From JBKHDT01 sp046541195 (lineage in GTDB: Bacteria; Pseudomonadota; Gammaproteobacteria; Halothiobacillales; Halothiobacillaceae), in assembly GCA_046541195.1 (NCBI GenBank), contig JBKHDT010000005.1, forward strand, positions 7,075 through 71,074: a stretch of 64,000 nt of DNA, given 5' to 3'. Made by a program: the position numbers and the translations under genes. Below, piece after piece: positions 1 through 8,603 of this stretch (position 1 is the stretch's first letter; the number at the start of each line of letters is the position of its first letter). The notes under the pieces are model-generated. The model had not been told where the DNA came from. It worked only from the letters and a program-made list of their open reading frames with translations, and made no database searches.

Positions 1-101
1 GCGCAGGTCTACCATCCGCGCTGAAAAACGGGCCCCGGCACGGGGTCTGGTCGGGCCATCCGGATGATCGGTCGGCGCGCCCGCGTCCCGGGCGGGCCGT
101 T

Positions 102-953
102 TCAGTTCGGCTGGCTGCCGCTGCCCAGGGTGAAGCGCATGGACAGGTCGATTGCCCGGACGTGCTTGGTGAGCGCACCGATGGAAATGGCGTCCACCCC
201 GGCCTCCGCGATCGCCCGGACATTCTCCAGCGTGATATTGCCCGAGGCTTCGAGCATGGCGCGAGCGCCATTGACGTCGACCGCCTCGCGCAGCTGTTCC
301 AGGGTGAAGTTGTCCAGCAGGATGCGATCAACCCCCAGGTCGAGAGCCGTTTTGAGCTCGTCGATCGACTCGACCTCGACCTGCACGGGAATGTCGCGCG
401 GCTGACGCCGCGCCGCGAGTACGGCCTGTTCAAGCGAACCGGTCGCCAGGATGTGGTTTTCCTTGACGAGAATCGCGTCGAACAGACCCATGCGGTGATT
501 GCAGCCTCCCCCCATGCGGACGGCGTATTTCTGTGCCTTGCGCAGCCCCGGCAGGGTCTTGCGGGTGTCGAGGATGCGCACACCCGTGCCCGCGACCGCG
601 TCCACGTAGCGTCGGGTGACGGTCGCGGTCGCGCTGAGCGTCTGCAGGAAGTTGATGGCCGTGCGCTCGGCGGTCAGCAGCGCACGCGCCGGACCTTCGA
701 AGGTCGCAATCCGCGCCCCGGCCTGCACCGCCTCGCCGTCGTCGGCATGCCAGTCCATCCGGATGGCGGCGGACACCCGCTTGAGTGCCGCCTCGGCCCA
801 GGGGCGGCCTGCCAGGATGCAGTCTTCCCGGGCGATCAGCGCCGCTTCGGCGGGGACATCGGGGGGGATCAGCTTGGCCGACCGGTCCCCCGAACCGATG
901 TCTTCCTCAAGGGCACGGGTAACATTTTCTGCGATCGTCGCGGCATCGATCAT
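102..953 (-). CDS. nadC: Nicotinate-nucleotide pyrophosphorylase (quinolinate phosphoribosyltransferase)
   Basis: The product (283 aa, the usual family length) converts quinolinate and PRPP to nicotinate mononucleotide, CO2 and PPi in de novo NAD synthesis in the cytoplasm. Recognisable family segments are the RILDTRKTLPGLRKAQKYAV stretch in the first half, the GGGCNHRMGLFDAILVKENH substrate-binding segment, and VEVESIDE plus DRILLDNF in the barrel. The C-terminus SGNITLENV..GVDAISIGALTKH is typical. It is transcribed away from phoB. NAD synthesis is completed by nadE about 12 kb away in the same window. The start ATG at 953 fits family length. Confidence 0.95.
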   Translation of the reverse strand: MIDAATIAENVTRALEEDIGSGDRSAKLIPPDVPAEAALIAREDCILAGRPWAEAALKRVSAAIRMDWHADDGEAVQAGARIATFEGPARALLTAERTAINFLQTLSATATVTRRYVDAVAGTGVRILDTRKTLPGLRKAQKYAVRMGGGCNHRMGLFDAILVKENHILATGSLEQAVLAARRQPRDIPVQVEVESIDELKTALDLGVDRILLDNFTLEQLREAVDVNGARAMLEASGNITLENVRAIAEAGVDAISIGALTKHVRAIDLSMRFTLGSGSQPN

Positions 954-1094
954 GAGGGTGTTCCGTGGGCGCTTGTGACAGGCCGAAGAATTCTGCGTAG
1001 GCTGGTGATCGAATGCAAGCGCCGATGGCCGTCAGGCTGCCGGAAACCGGTGCACGCTGTCGCGTGGATACGACCGGCGGCGATATTTGTCATA

Positions 1095-1128
1095 TTGTCA
1101 CATTCAGGTCATCAGAATTGATTGCAAT
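1095..1128 (+). promoter_or_regulatory. Candidate Pho box and -10 element upstream of phoB
   Basis: TTGTCAC at 1095-1101 and AGGTCAT at 1106-1112 are two 7-bp units with the 11-bp periodicity of a PhoB binding site (consensus CTGTCAT, 4-bp spacer, CTGTCAT). A further TTGTCAT lies at 1087-1093. A -10-like TGCAAT at 1123-1128 follows 10 bp after the second unit, as at activated pho promoters where the Pho box replaces the -35. Seen: the repeats and spacing. Inferred: autoregulation of phoBR. The second unit is weak. Confidence 0.4.
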
Positions 1129-1245
1129 GCACAGCTGACTCGCGCCGGTCCCCCGACTGAAACCGGGTCGAGCGACGCTGCCGCGCATTGGCCCATCCCG
1201 GTCGGATGGCATTCAGGTAACCGCAAGCGAAGGGTAAAGCTGCAC

Positions 1246-1938
1246 ATGTCGACCAAGACAATTCTGATCGTCGAAGACGAAAAGCCGATTCGTGAAATGG
1301 TGGCCTTCGCGCTGGGCCGCGCGGGCTACGAGCTGGTCGAAGCCGGGGACGTGGCCGAGGCCTACGAGCAGATGGCACAGAAGCTGCCGGACCTGATTCT
1401 GCTTGACTGGATGCTGCCCGGGGCGACCGGCATCGAGCTGGCCCGGCGGCTCAAGCGCGACGAGCTGACCCGGGAGGTGCCGATCGTGATGCTGACGGCC
1501 CGTGGCGAGGAGGAAGACAAGGTCAGCGGCCTGGAGGCCGGTGCCGACGACTACGTGACCAAGCCCTTCTCCCCCCGCGAGCTCATCGCGCGGATCAAGG
1601 CGGTGCTGCGGCGCGTCTCGCCTGATGACGAGGGGGGCAGCATCGAGATCAACGGGCTGGTGCTTGACCCGGAAAGTCATCGGGTGATGGCCGGCAACGA
1701 GTCGATTGACATGGGACCGACCGAATTCCGGCTGCTGGAATTCTTCATGACCCACCCCGAGCGCGTGTATTCGCGCACCCAGCTGCTCGACCGCATCTGG
1801 GGCCGCAACGCTTACGTGGAGGAACGGACGGTCGATGTGCATATCCTGCGTCTGCGCAAGGCGCTGTCGGCCCAGGGGTACGATGCCATGATCCAGACCG
1901 TGCGCGGCGTGGGCTACCGCTTCTCGGCCCAGGTATGA
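1246..1938 (+). CDS. phoB: Phosphate regulon response regulator PhoB
   Basis: OmpR/PhoB-class two-component response regulator of 230 aa. The receiver domain (about residues 1-120) has the acidic pair E10/D11, phospho-acceptor D54 in LILLDWMLPG, the conserved threonine in VMLTARGEE and the lysine in DDYVTKPFSP. The winged-helix DNA-binding domain (about 130-228) contains MGPTEFRLLEFFMTHPERVY and the C-terminal VRGVGYRFS. I chose the ATG at 1246 because it opens directly with MSTKTILIVEDE; an in-frame extension to 1087 has no family similarity. phoR follows 92 bp downstream. When phosphorylated by PhoR it should activate phosphate-starvation genes; no pst or phoU genes lie in this window. Confidence 0.95.
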   Translation: MSTKTILIVEDEKPIREMVAFALGRAGYELVEAGDVAEAYEQMAQKLPDLILLDWMLPGATGIELARRLKRDELTREVPIVMLTARGEEEDKVSGLEAGADDYVTKPFSPRELIARIKAVLRRVSPDDEGGSIEINGLVLDPESHRVMAGNESIDMGPTEFRLLEFFMTHPERVYSRTQLLDRIWGRNAYVEERTVDVHILRLRKALSAQGYDAMIQTVRGVGYRFSAQV

Positions 1939-2030
1939 GTCCGCCGGCGGTCACCGCGTGTCGGCGGCGGGACGCTTTTTCGGGTTTCGGGATTCCTCGC
2001 CCCGCCGGCTGGCCGAAGGGGAGGCGCTGA

Positions 2031-3335
2031 GTGATTGACCGCTCGCTGAAGCGCTGGCGCGAGGAGATGGCCGTCTTCGCGGTGCCGATGCTGGTTGCGG
2101 TGCTGGCCGGGGCCCTCAGTGGCCTGTGGTGCTGGTCGCTGCTCGCGGGATTCGCGATCTACATGCTCAGCCTGATCGGTCGACTGACCCGGCTTCTGCG
2201 TGCATCCCGCCAGCGGGTGTTCGCCGTGCCGGTTCTCGGGCTGCCGGGTCTGGTTCAGGATCGCTTCCGACGGGCCAGGACTGCCTGGTTCAAGCGTCAG
2301 CGACGCCTTATCCGGCTGCTTCGTCGCTACCATCACTCTGCAATGGCCGTGCCTGATGCCACCGTGGTGCTCGGGGTTGATTACCGGATCGAGTGGATGA
2401 ACCGGGCCGCGCAGTCCCTGCTGGGCCTCGGTGTCCGGGACCATGGCCTGCGGATCGACAACCTCATCCGGCAGCCGAGCTTCGTCACCTGGCTGGCCGA
2501 CGCGCCGCTGAAACAGCCGCTGGAAATCGTCGCGCCAGGTGACGAACAGCGCAGCCTGAGCCTGCGGATGGAGGCCTATGGAGATGATCGCTATCTGCTG
2601 ATCGGGCGTGACGTGACCGCCATCCACCGGCTGCAGGAGGTGCGGCAGGATTTTGTGGCAAACGTCTCTCACGAACTGCGCACGCCGCTGACGGTCCTGT
2701 CCGGCTACATCGAAACCCTCCAGGACATGCACGAGCCTCAGGACGAGGCCATGAGCCGGATACTGCACAGCATGGACCAGCAGGGCGACCGGATGCGGCG
2801 GATCGTGGAGGACCTGTTGCTGCTTTCGCGCCTCGAGACCTCGACGCCCAGCGATGAGTACTTCGAGCGCATCGAGATGCCTCAGATGCTCGATGGCGTC
2901 CTGGTGGATGCGGAGATCCTGTCCGGCGACGATGCCCACCAGTTCCACGCCGATATTGACCGATCGCTGAACCTGCATGCCATCACCCGCGAGATCTACA
3001 GCGCGCTTTCCAACCTGGTGTTCAACGCCGTCAAGTACACGCCGGCCGGTGGCCGCATCGACGTGCGCTGGTACCGCAATGCCGATGGTGCCGCGGTGTT
3101 CGAGGTGGAGGACACGGGTATCGGGATCGACCCGCGCCACATTCCCCGTCTCACGGAGCGCTTCTACCGGGTCGATGTGGGCCGCTCCCGGGCGCGCGGC
3201 GGCACCGGGCTTGGGCTGGCGATCGTCAAGCATGTGCTGATCCGTCATCATGCGCCGCTGCATATCGAAAGCGAGCTGGGCCGGGGCAGCCTGTTCCGCG
3301 TGACTTTTCCCCCTTCCCTGGTGCTGCTGACCTGA
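2031..3335 (+). CDS. phoR: Phosphate regulon sensor histidine kinase PhoR
   Basis: Membrane sensor kinase of 434 aa that phosphorylates PhoB. Two hydrophobic segments lie at about residues 13-50, followed by a basic linker, a PAS domain (about 100-195), the dimerisation/phospho-acceptor domain with H214 in NVSHELRTPLTVLSG, and an HATPase domain with N box NLVFNAVKYTP, G1 box DTGIGIDP and G2 box GGTGLGLAIVKH. There is no large periplasmic domain, which is typical of PhoR and points to sensing through Pst/PhoU rather than direct ligand binding. The start codon is GTG. It is expressed with phoB, 92 bp upstream. Confidence 0.93.
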   Translation: MIDRSLKRWREEMAVFAVPMLVAVLAGALSGLWCWSLLAGFAIYMLSLIGRLTRLLRASRQRVFAVPVLGLPGLVQDRFRRARTAWFKRQRRLIRLLRRYHHSAMAVPDATVVLGVDYRIEWMNRAAQSLLGLGVRDHGLRIDNLIRQPSFVTWLADAPLKQPLEIVAPGDEQRSLSLRMEAYGDDRYLLIGRDVTAIHRLQEVRQDFVANVSHELRTPLTVLSGYIETLQDMHEPQDEAMSRILHSMDQQGDRMRRIVEDLLLLSRLETSTPSDEYFERIEMPQMLDGVLVDAEILSGDDAHQFHADIDRSLNLHAITREIYSALSNLVFNAVKYTPAGGRIDVRWYRNADGAAVFEVEDTGIGIDPRHIPRLTERFYRVDVGRSRARGGTGLGLAIVKHVLIRHHAPLHIESELGRGSLFRVTFPPSLVLLT

Positions 3336-3435
3336 TGAGTCGCCTGCCTTGGCGCCGCGGCGCTTCGTTGCATTGGCCGCAAGCTTGCGTCATCTTGGGC
3401 GGCTGTCATCTTCCACTCGATTCGGAGACGCGACC

Positions 3436-4038
3436 GTGAGCGAATTCTGGGACCAGAAATACGACTGCGTGGATTATTTCTACGGCACGCGCCCCAATGC
3501 CTTCCTGACAGGGCAGGCGAGTCGCCTGCCGGCGGGCGCCCGGGTGCTGGTGACCGGTGACGGGGAGGGTCGAAACGGAGTCTGGCTGGCGACCCGGGGC
3601 CTTGACGTGGTGAGTGTGGACTACTCGAGCCGGGGCCTGGAAAAGGCCGCTCGGCTGGCCGAGGCTCAGGGGGTGCACGTCGCGCACCGTCTTGCGGATC
3701 TTACCGGCTGGGACTGGCCTCGCGCGGAATTCGACGCGGTGGTGACGATTTTCCTGCACTTTCCGCCCGAGCTGAGAAAGTCTGTCCATGACGGGATGCA
3801 GGGGGCGCTGCGCCCCGGCGGGCTGCTGATCGGCGAACTGTTTCATCCCGATCAGCTGGGGCACCCGAGCGGCGGGCCGAAGGTCACCGAAATGCTCGTG
3901 ACCGCCGAGGACGTCCGGGCCGACTTTCCACGGCTTGAATGGCTGCTGCTGGAGGAAACCGGGACCGAGCTGGACGAGGGGCCGGGGCATCAGGGTCCGG
4001 GAGTCGTCACACGCTTTGTGGGTCGTCGCAACGACTGA
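3436..4038 (+). CDS. Class I SAM-dependent methyltransferase, substrate unknown
   Basis: About 200 aa. The glycine-rich motif I VLVTGDGEGRNGVWLA and the following acidic motif DVVSVDYSS mark a Rossmann-fold SAM-binding domain; DAVVTIFLHFPP corresponds to motif IV and ALRPGGLLIGELFHPDQ to motif VI. The overall pattern resembles small TehB-like and thiopurine-type methyltransferases, which methylate small molecules or metalloid anions, but the substrate cannot be read from sequence. I chose GTG at 3436 (MSEFWDQKYD) because many relatives begin with such a segment; an in-frame upstream ATG at 3349 would add 29 unconserved residues. It lies 100 bp after phoR and is convergent with the next gene. 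Confidence 0.75.
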   Translation: MSEFWDQKYDCVDYFYGTRPNAFLTGQASRLPAGARVLVTGDGEGRNGVWLATRGLDVVSVDYSSRGLEKAARLAEAQGVHVAHRLADLTGWDWPRAEFDAVVTIFLHFPPELRKSVHDGMQGALRPGGLLIGELFHPDQLGHPSGGPKVTEMLVTAEDVRADFPRLEWLLLEETGTELDEGPGHQGPGVVTRFVGRRND

Positions 4039-4074
4039 GCCGGCCCGGCAATTCGATACCGCAAGCGGGGCTGG

Positions 4075-4707
4075 TCACGAGTTCGACTTCGGGCGGGAGG
4101 CTGGCTTCCGCTTCCGGCTGGCCGACCGCGCCGGGCGGCGGGTCTGACTGCCTCGGGCGATTGCGGGGACTTCAATGAGCCGGTACTGACCCGGCGCCAG
4201 GCCGTCGATCGTCCATTCCCCGATCTGCGTGCGCAGCAGCCTGAGGGTCGGAAAGCCCACGGCGGCGGTCATCCGGCGCACCTGGCGGTTGCGTCCTTCG
4301 GCAATGGTCATTTCAAGCCAGGAGGTCGGCACGGTCTTGCGGTAGCGCACCGGCGGGTCGCGGGGCCAGAGCCAGCCGGGTTCGCTGACCGGGCGCACGC
4401 CAGCCGGTCGTGTTGGTCCATCCTTCAGCGTGACGCCCCGGGCCAGTGCCTGCAGCGCCTCCGGGGTGATTGCGCCCTCCACCTGCACCAGGTAGGTTTT
4501 CGGCTGCCTGAACTTCGGGTTGGAAATGCGCGCCTGCCAGGCCCCGTCATCGGTCAGCACCACCAGCCCTTCGCTGTCCCGGTCCAGTCGGCCGGCCGGG
4601 TAGACGCCGGGGATCGGACAGAAATCCGCCAGAGTGCGCCGCCCTTCGCCATCGGTGAACTGGCAGAGCACGTCGAAGGGCTTGTTGAGCAGGACCAGCC
4701 GGGCCAT
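4075..4707 (-). CDS. 23S rRNA pseudouridine synthase, RluE-like (RsuA family)
   Basis: About 210 aa. It isomerises a uridine in rRNA to pseudouridine. The catalytic motif GRLDRDSEGLVVLTDDG carries the aspartate (D42), and RNRQVRRMTAAVGFPTLRLLR is the family's C-terminal signature. It lacks the N-terminal S4 domain that RsuA and RluB have, like E. coli RluE (217 aa, U2457 of 23S rRNA), so RluE is the likeliest equivalent. The ATG at 4707 was chosen because MARLVLLNKPFDVLCQFTD is the usual start; upstream extension overlaps the exonuclease gene. The C-terminal tail is basic. It lies 10 nt after the exonuclease gene, so the two are probably cotranscribed. Confidence 0.85.
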   Translation of the reverse strand: MARLVLLNKPFDVLCQFTDGEGRRTLADFCPIPGVYPAGRLDRDSEGLVVLTDDGAWQARISNPKFRQPKTYLVQVEGAITPEALQALARGVTLKDGPTRPAGVRPVSEPGWLWPRDPPVRYRKTVPTSWLEMTIAEGRNRQVRRMTAAVGFPTLRLLRTQIGEWTIDGLAPGQYRLIEVPAIARGSQTRRPARSASRKRKPASRPKSNS

Positions 4708-4717
4708 CGGCGCGCCG

Positions 4718-5635
4718 TCAGGCCGGCTGCGCCTGCGCACAGGCGGCTTGCCAGCGTCGCCTGCGGCTGGCATCGATGCGCGCCTCGCGCAGCAGGCGCT
4801 CAAGCGCCTCCGGGTCGGCGGGACGCCAGCTGCGTGATCCTGCCGTCAGGGGCAGATCCTGCACGATCCCGGTCAGGCGCCGGGCGAGGCGGACGGTCTG
4901 CTCGTGTTCGATCAGGAGCTTCTGGGCACGGGGTGCGCCGCGAAACTTCATGCCGTAAACCGCGTTCAGGTTGCCATAGATCCCGTCGAGATCGACATGC
5001 TTGCGCAGCAGGCGTGCGGCAATGCGCGGGCCGATGCCGGGCACGCCGGGGATATTGTCCGAGGCGTCTCCCGTCAGTGCCAGCCAGTCGGGGATCTGTT
5101 CCGGGCGGACGCCGAAATGCCGCTCGATGTCCCCATGCTCCAGGATCCGGTTCCTGCCCGGGTTCCACCAGCGATCTCCCGGCGCAAGCAACTGCGCCAG
5201 GTCCTTGTCGCCGGTCAGGATCGTCAGTTGGTGGCCCCCGGATCGCAGTTCACGCGCGAGGGTGCCGATCACGTCATCCGCCTCGTAACCGGGATGGTCG
5301 AGCACGGGCAGTCCCGCGGCCTCGGCCAGCGCGCGGCATCGGGAAAACTGCTCGACCAGCAGGGGCGGTGGCGGCGGACGGTGGGCCTTGTACCCGGGAT
5401 AGATCGCCTGTCGGAAGCCGCGGTTGCAGGGGGCATCAAAGGCGCAGATCACGGTCAGTTCGCCGTCGTCGCTCCGTTGCAGGGATTCGAGCAGTTCAAG
5501 CAGGAAATCCGCAAAGCCGTGAAGCGCGTTGACCGGGTGGCCCCGGTCGTCGGTCATGGCCTGCGGCCACAGGTGAAAGGCGCGAAAGATGTGTGCGTGG
5601 CTGTCGATCAGCCAGGCGCGTTTGTCTTGGTTCAT
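4718..5635 (-). CDS. 5'-3' exonuclease of the PolA N-terminal/Xni family
   Basis: About 305 aa, longer than E. coli Xni (251 aa). It is a free-standing flap/5' exonuclease domain like the first domain of DNA polymerase I. The metal-binding acidic residues are visible in LIDSHAHIFRAF (where typical members have more F/Y), YEADDVIGTLARE and TGDKDLAQLL, and the helix-hairpin-helix in SDNIPGVPGIGPRIAARLL. The expected role is removal of flaps or RNA primers. The start is uncertain: MNQDKRAWLIDSH at 5635 best fits the family, with in-frame ATGs at 5641, 5650 and 5668 and no clear ribosome site for any of them. The gene is followed closely by the RluE-like gene. Confidence 0.85.
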   Translation of the reverse strand: MNQDKRAWLIDSHAHIFRAFHLWPQAMTDDRGHPVNALHGFADFLLELLESLQRSDDGELTVICAFDAPCNRGFRQAIYPGYKAHRPPPPPLLVEQFSRCRALAEAAGLPVLDHPGYEADDVIGTLARELRSGGHQLTILTGDKDLAQLLAPGDRWWNPGRNRILEHGDIERHFGVRPEQIPDWLALTGDASDNIPGVPGIGPRIAARLLRKHVDLDGIYGNLNAVYGMKFRGAPRAQKLLIEHEQTVRLARRLTGIVQDLPLTAGSRSWRPADPEALERLLREARIDASRRRRWQAACAQAQPA

Positions 5636-5837
5636 GGGCATCGTTACCATCTCGACCGAACAACGCATTCAGGCTGTCCGCCCGATGAACTTCTCCGGAC
5701 ATGCGCCCGCTCGTGCGTGAAGCGGCGCCCGGCTTGGGCGTGGCCCTGCCGCAGAGGCTCTTTGAGTGCATGCAAGGCACTTGCCCCCGGACAGGGTGTG
5801 ACCACGTTTGTGAAATATCCGGACTACACAACCGCGA

Positions 5838-7121
5838 TCATGTGGATGGCATGACATGTGGCCGGTAGGGTGCGCGCGCCACGCCCGTATCCGCGGCTGC
5901 CCTGGCCACGGCCGCCGGAATGCGCTCGATCAGCCGCGGATCGAAGGGTTTCGGGATCAGGTACTCGCGGCCGAAGGACAATTCATCAAGGTCATAGGCC
6001 TTGAGTACCGAAGCCGGTACCGGTTCCCGCGCCAGCGCCGCCAGCGCCTCGACCGTGGCGATCAGCATCCGCTCGTTGATCTCGCTGGCGCGGCAGTCCA
6101 GCGCACCGCGGAACAGGAAGGGAAAGCCCAGGACATTGTTGACCTGGTTGGGATAGTCGCTGCGCCCGGTGGCGATGATGACGTCGGGGCGGGTCTGCCG
6201 TGCCAGCGCCGGCCGGATTTCCGGGTCCGGGTTGGAGAGCGCGAACACGATCGGATCGGCCGCCATGCTGTTGAGCATCTCGGGGCTCAGCAGATCCGGG
6301 CCGGACAGGCCGATGAATACGTCGGCACCACGGCAGGCATCCGCCAGCGTGCGCAGCTCGGTATCGATGGCAAAGGCCTGCTTGTACTCGTTCAGGTCTT
6401 CGCGACCGGCATGGATCACGCCCTTGCGGTCGATCAGGTAGAGGTTCTCGCGCCTCGCGCCCATCGCCAGCAGCAGGTTCATGGAGGCAATGCCGGCGGC
6501 ACCGGCGCCCACGCACACGATGCGGACCGCCTCCAGGCGCTTGTCCGCCAGCGTCAGGGCATTGAGCAGGCCGGCGGCAACGATGACCGCCGTGCCATGC
6601 TGGTCATCATGGAATACCGGAATGTCCAGTGCTTCCTTGAGGGCTTTCTCGACCTCAAAGCACTTGGGTGCCGCAATGTCTTCCAGATTGATGCCCCCGA
6701 AGGTGCCGCCGATCCGGCGCACGGTCTCGATGAAGTCCGGCGCATCCGGCGCATCGACCTCGATATCGAACACGTCGATGTCCGCGAAGCGCTTGAACAG
6801 CACCCCCTTGCCTTCCATCACCGGCTTGCTGGCCAGCGGCCCCAGATTGCCCAGACCGAGAATCGCGCTGCCATCGGAAATCACCGCCACCAGGTTGCCC
6901 TTGCCAGTGTAGCGGTAGGCATTTTCGGGGTCGGCGGCAATCTCGCGCACCGGCTCGGCCACGCCGGGTGAATAGGCCAGTGCCAGATCCCGGGCGGTGG
7001 CGGTGGGCTTGCTGATGCAGGTGCCAAGCTTTCCTGGTACCGGCTGCTCGTGATAGGCCAGTGCATCGGCCTTGAGGGAGGACACAACGGGGGCGGCGGA
7101 ATCTGTGGACTGAGACGACAT
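5838..7121 (-). CDS. maeB: Malic enzyme, short form without phosphotransacetylase domain
   Basis: About 427 aa. It oxidatively decarboxylates malate to pyruvate with NAD(P)+. The malic domain contains LALAYSPGVAEPVREI, LGNLGPLASKPVMEGKGVLF and FGGINLEDIAAPKCFEVE, and the segment PVFHDDQHGTAVIV supplies the metal ligands. The NAD(P)-binding domain carries VCVGAGAAGIA. Unlike E. coli MaeB (759 aa) there is no C-terminal Pta-like domain, so this is the short form. Cofactor preference cannot be assigned with confidence. The start may be ATG 7121 or ATG 7154; neither has a clear ribosome site, but a TATGAT -10-like hexamer on the minus strand at 7157-7162 favours 7121. Confidence 0.9.
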   Translation of the reverse strand: MSSQSTDSAAPVVSSLKADALAYHEQPVPGKLGTCISKPTATARDLALAYSPGVAEPVREIAADPENAYRYTGKGNLVAVISDGSAILGLGNLGPLASKPVMEGKGVLFKRFADIDVFDIEVDAPDAPDFIETVRRIGGTFGGINLEDIAAPKCFEVEKALKEALDIPVFHDDQHGTAVIVAAGLLNALTLADKRLEAVRIVCVGAGAAGIASMNLLLAMGARRENLYLIDRKGVIHAGREDLNEYKQAFAIDTELRTLADACRGADVFIGLSGPDLLSPEMLNSMAADPIVFALSNPDPEIRPALARQTRPDVIIATGRSDYPNQVNNVLGFPFLFRGALDCRASEINERMLIATVEALAALAREPVPASVLKAYDLDELSFGREYLIPKPFDPRLIERIPAAVARAAADTGVARAPYRPHVMPST

Positions 7122-7480
7122 GGGACTTGCGCATTCGGTTTGAAGAAAGGGCATACATCATACCGCGATCGTCGGCCCAATGGGCCGCGGGTGCTGCTGC
7201 ATGAAAGCAGACCTGCCCGTGCAGGGTCGGGATGCCCGGCTGCATCAGGGTGCAAGGCCATCGAGGTGCCCCTGAGCCGCAGCGCACGGGATGTGCGTAT
7301 CGGCTCGTGCGTTAGTGCAGGAGGCCACGGATGGGGCCGTGCAAGGATCGGCGCATCCGGCGTCGAAGCCCCCAGCCTGGCAGGTTGTGTTTCAAGGGTC
7401 GAACCCGTCAGGACCAGGCCGCAAGACAGGGACGCGTTTTTTTGTCTTGTCGGCCGCACCGGGGGTGCGACCGGCCCGCG
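7122..7480 (-). other. 359-bp intergenic stretch with an imperfect inverted repeat
   Basis: No convincing gene. Near 7418-7457 the sequence GGCCGCAAGACA pairs imperfectly with TGTCTTGTCGGCC around a loop that includes seven Ts. The T run sits inside the hairpin rather than after it, so it is not a standard intrinsic terminator for either strand. The other end, next to the malic enzyme gene, probably holds that gene's promoter (minus-strand TATGAT at 7157-7162, no matching -35). A short stretch GGGTCGAACCC near 7397 resembles a tRNA T-arm, but no tRNA fold surrounds it. Confidence 0.4.
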
Positions 7481-8536
7481 TCAGTTTTCCATTGCGTCCA
7501 TTTTCTCGCGCAGGGACAGCGGCCGCATATCGGTCCAGTTCTCTTCGATGTAATCCAGGCATTCCACCTTGCTGCCTTCAAAGCCGACCCACTGCCAGCC
7601 AAGAGGCAGCTCGCGGTCGACCTGCCAGATGGAATACAGCTCTTCGTGGTTGATCACCACCCCGTAGCGCTGGTCGTCCCCGTCATCATACCAGGCGTCA
7701 ATATAGATAAACGTTGGGCCGGACTGGTCTGGCAGGTCGCCGAACAAGGGCTGGACCCGGTAGCGAAAGCGCTGGGATTCGGCATCCCAGTCAGGCTCGG
7801 ACAGCGTGACGACGGTGGTGGTCACGCCACCCTGTGCATCGGCAATGGAAACCGCTGCATTTGGTGGGGCATCGGCAAACCCTTGCCATAATTCTTCGGC
7901 AAACAGGGTGTTTTCGATGAGACTGGTCTGATAGTCCGGCGTGATCGTCAGCATCATGACCATATCCAGCGGCGCACGCAATTCCAGGACATGCCGCCGG
8001 TCGTGGTGGGCGACAAACGAACCCTCTGCCGCGGCCTGCATGAAGGTGTGGCTTTCACCGGAAGGCGACAAACCGCCTTCGTTGTCCAGATAGATCAGTA
8101 CCCGGTCCAGTGGACGAAAGTCGGCGGACTGATCCATGCGCATTCGCCAGACGGCCCCGCCGTCCTGTCGGCGGGTCATCGACAGGACCTGTGCCGATTT
8201 GACCAGCCATTCGCCATCCTGGGTGCGCGCGGCGATGCCAACAGAAGGTGGATGATTCTCAAAGTAGCGCGACCACAGCGGGCCGAACAAACGATCCAGT
8301 GTTTCGGTGCCGGTCTGACGGCCGGGTCGGTCCTCGAACCAGAGGACCTCCGGCCGGTGCGCGCGGGTGGTGAGCTCAAAGACCTGCGTGTCGTTCGTGG
8401 GAGTGAACTCCCCCTGTGCGGCTTCCAGAACGAACAGCCGCGTGCTTTCGTCGCTCTGGCAGCCGGCCAGTCCGATTGCCAGGACGGCCGCAAGCAGTCC
8501 GCGCATCAGCGATCGGGTAAAACGTCTTGTTTTCAA
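7481..8536 (-). CDS. Lipoprotein of unknown function
   Basis: About 351 aa; I do not recognise a family. The N-terminus is basic (KTRRFTRS), then hydrophobic (MRGLLAAVLAIGLAGC) with lipobox LAGC, so it is a signal-peptidase-II lipoprotein, probably anchored in the outer or inner membrane facing the periplasm. The rest is acidic and rich in Trp/Tyr and beta-type segments, with no cysteine pairs or catalytic motif I can name. TTG at 8536 is chosen because AAGGAA lies just upstream; the internal ATG at 8506 has no ribosome site and would lose the basic N-region. It lies 67 bp downstream of the Uma2-family gene on the same strand. Confidence 0.7.
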   Translation of the reverse strand: MKTRRFTRSLMRGLLAAVLAIGLAGCQSDESTRLFVLEAAQGEFTPTNDTQVFELTTRAHRPEVLWFEDRPGRQTGTETLDRLFGPLWSRYFENHPPSVGIAARTQDGEWLVKSAQVLSMTRRQDGGAVWRMRMDQSADFRPLDRVLIYLDNEGGLSPSGESHTFMQAAAEGSFVAHHDRRHVLELRAPLDMVMMLTITPDYQTSLIENTLFAEELWQGFADAPPNAAVSIADAQGGVTTTVVTLSEPDWDAESQRFRYRVQPLFGDLPDQSGPTFIYIDAWYDDGDDQRYGVVINHEELYSIWQVDRELPLGWQWVGFEGSKVECLDYIEENWTDMRPLSLREKMDAMEN

Positions 8537-8603
8537 TGCAGGTTTTCCTTGTGTTTTGGCGCTTGAAACGCTTTTCCTGATCCGGATATTCCATGGGTCC
8601 GGG

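Noticed and set aside
1..101. Gene fragment at the left edge
   Set aside because: The first 101 bases show no supported reading frame; probably the 3' flank of nadC.
1914..3263. 449-codon open frame antisense to phoR
   Set aside because: phoR has all kinase motifs; the antisense frame has none.
7385..7425. tRNA-like fragment (GGGTCGAACCC) in the maeB-lipoprotein gap
   Set aside because: No acceptor, D or anticodon arm can be folded around it, and no integrase or duplicated tRNA end is present.
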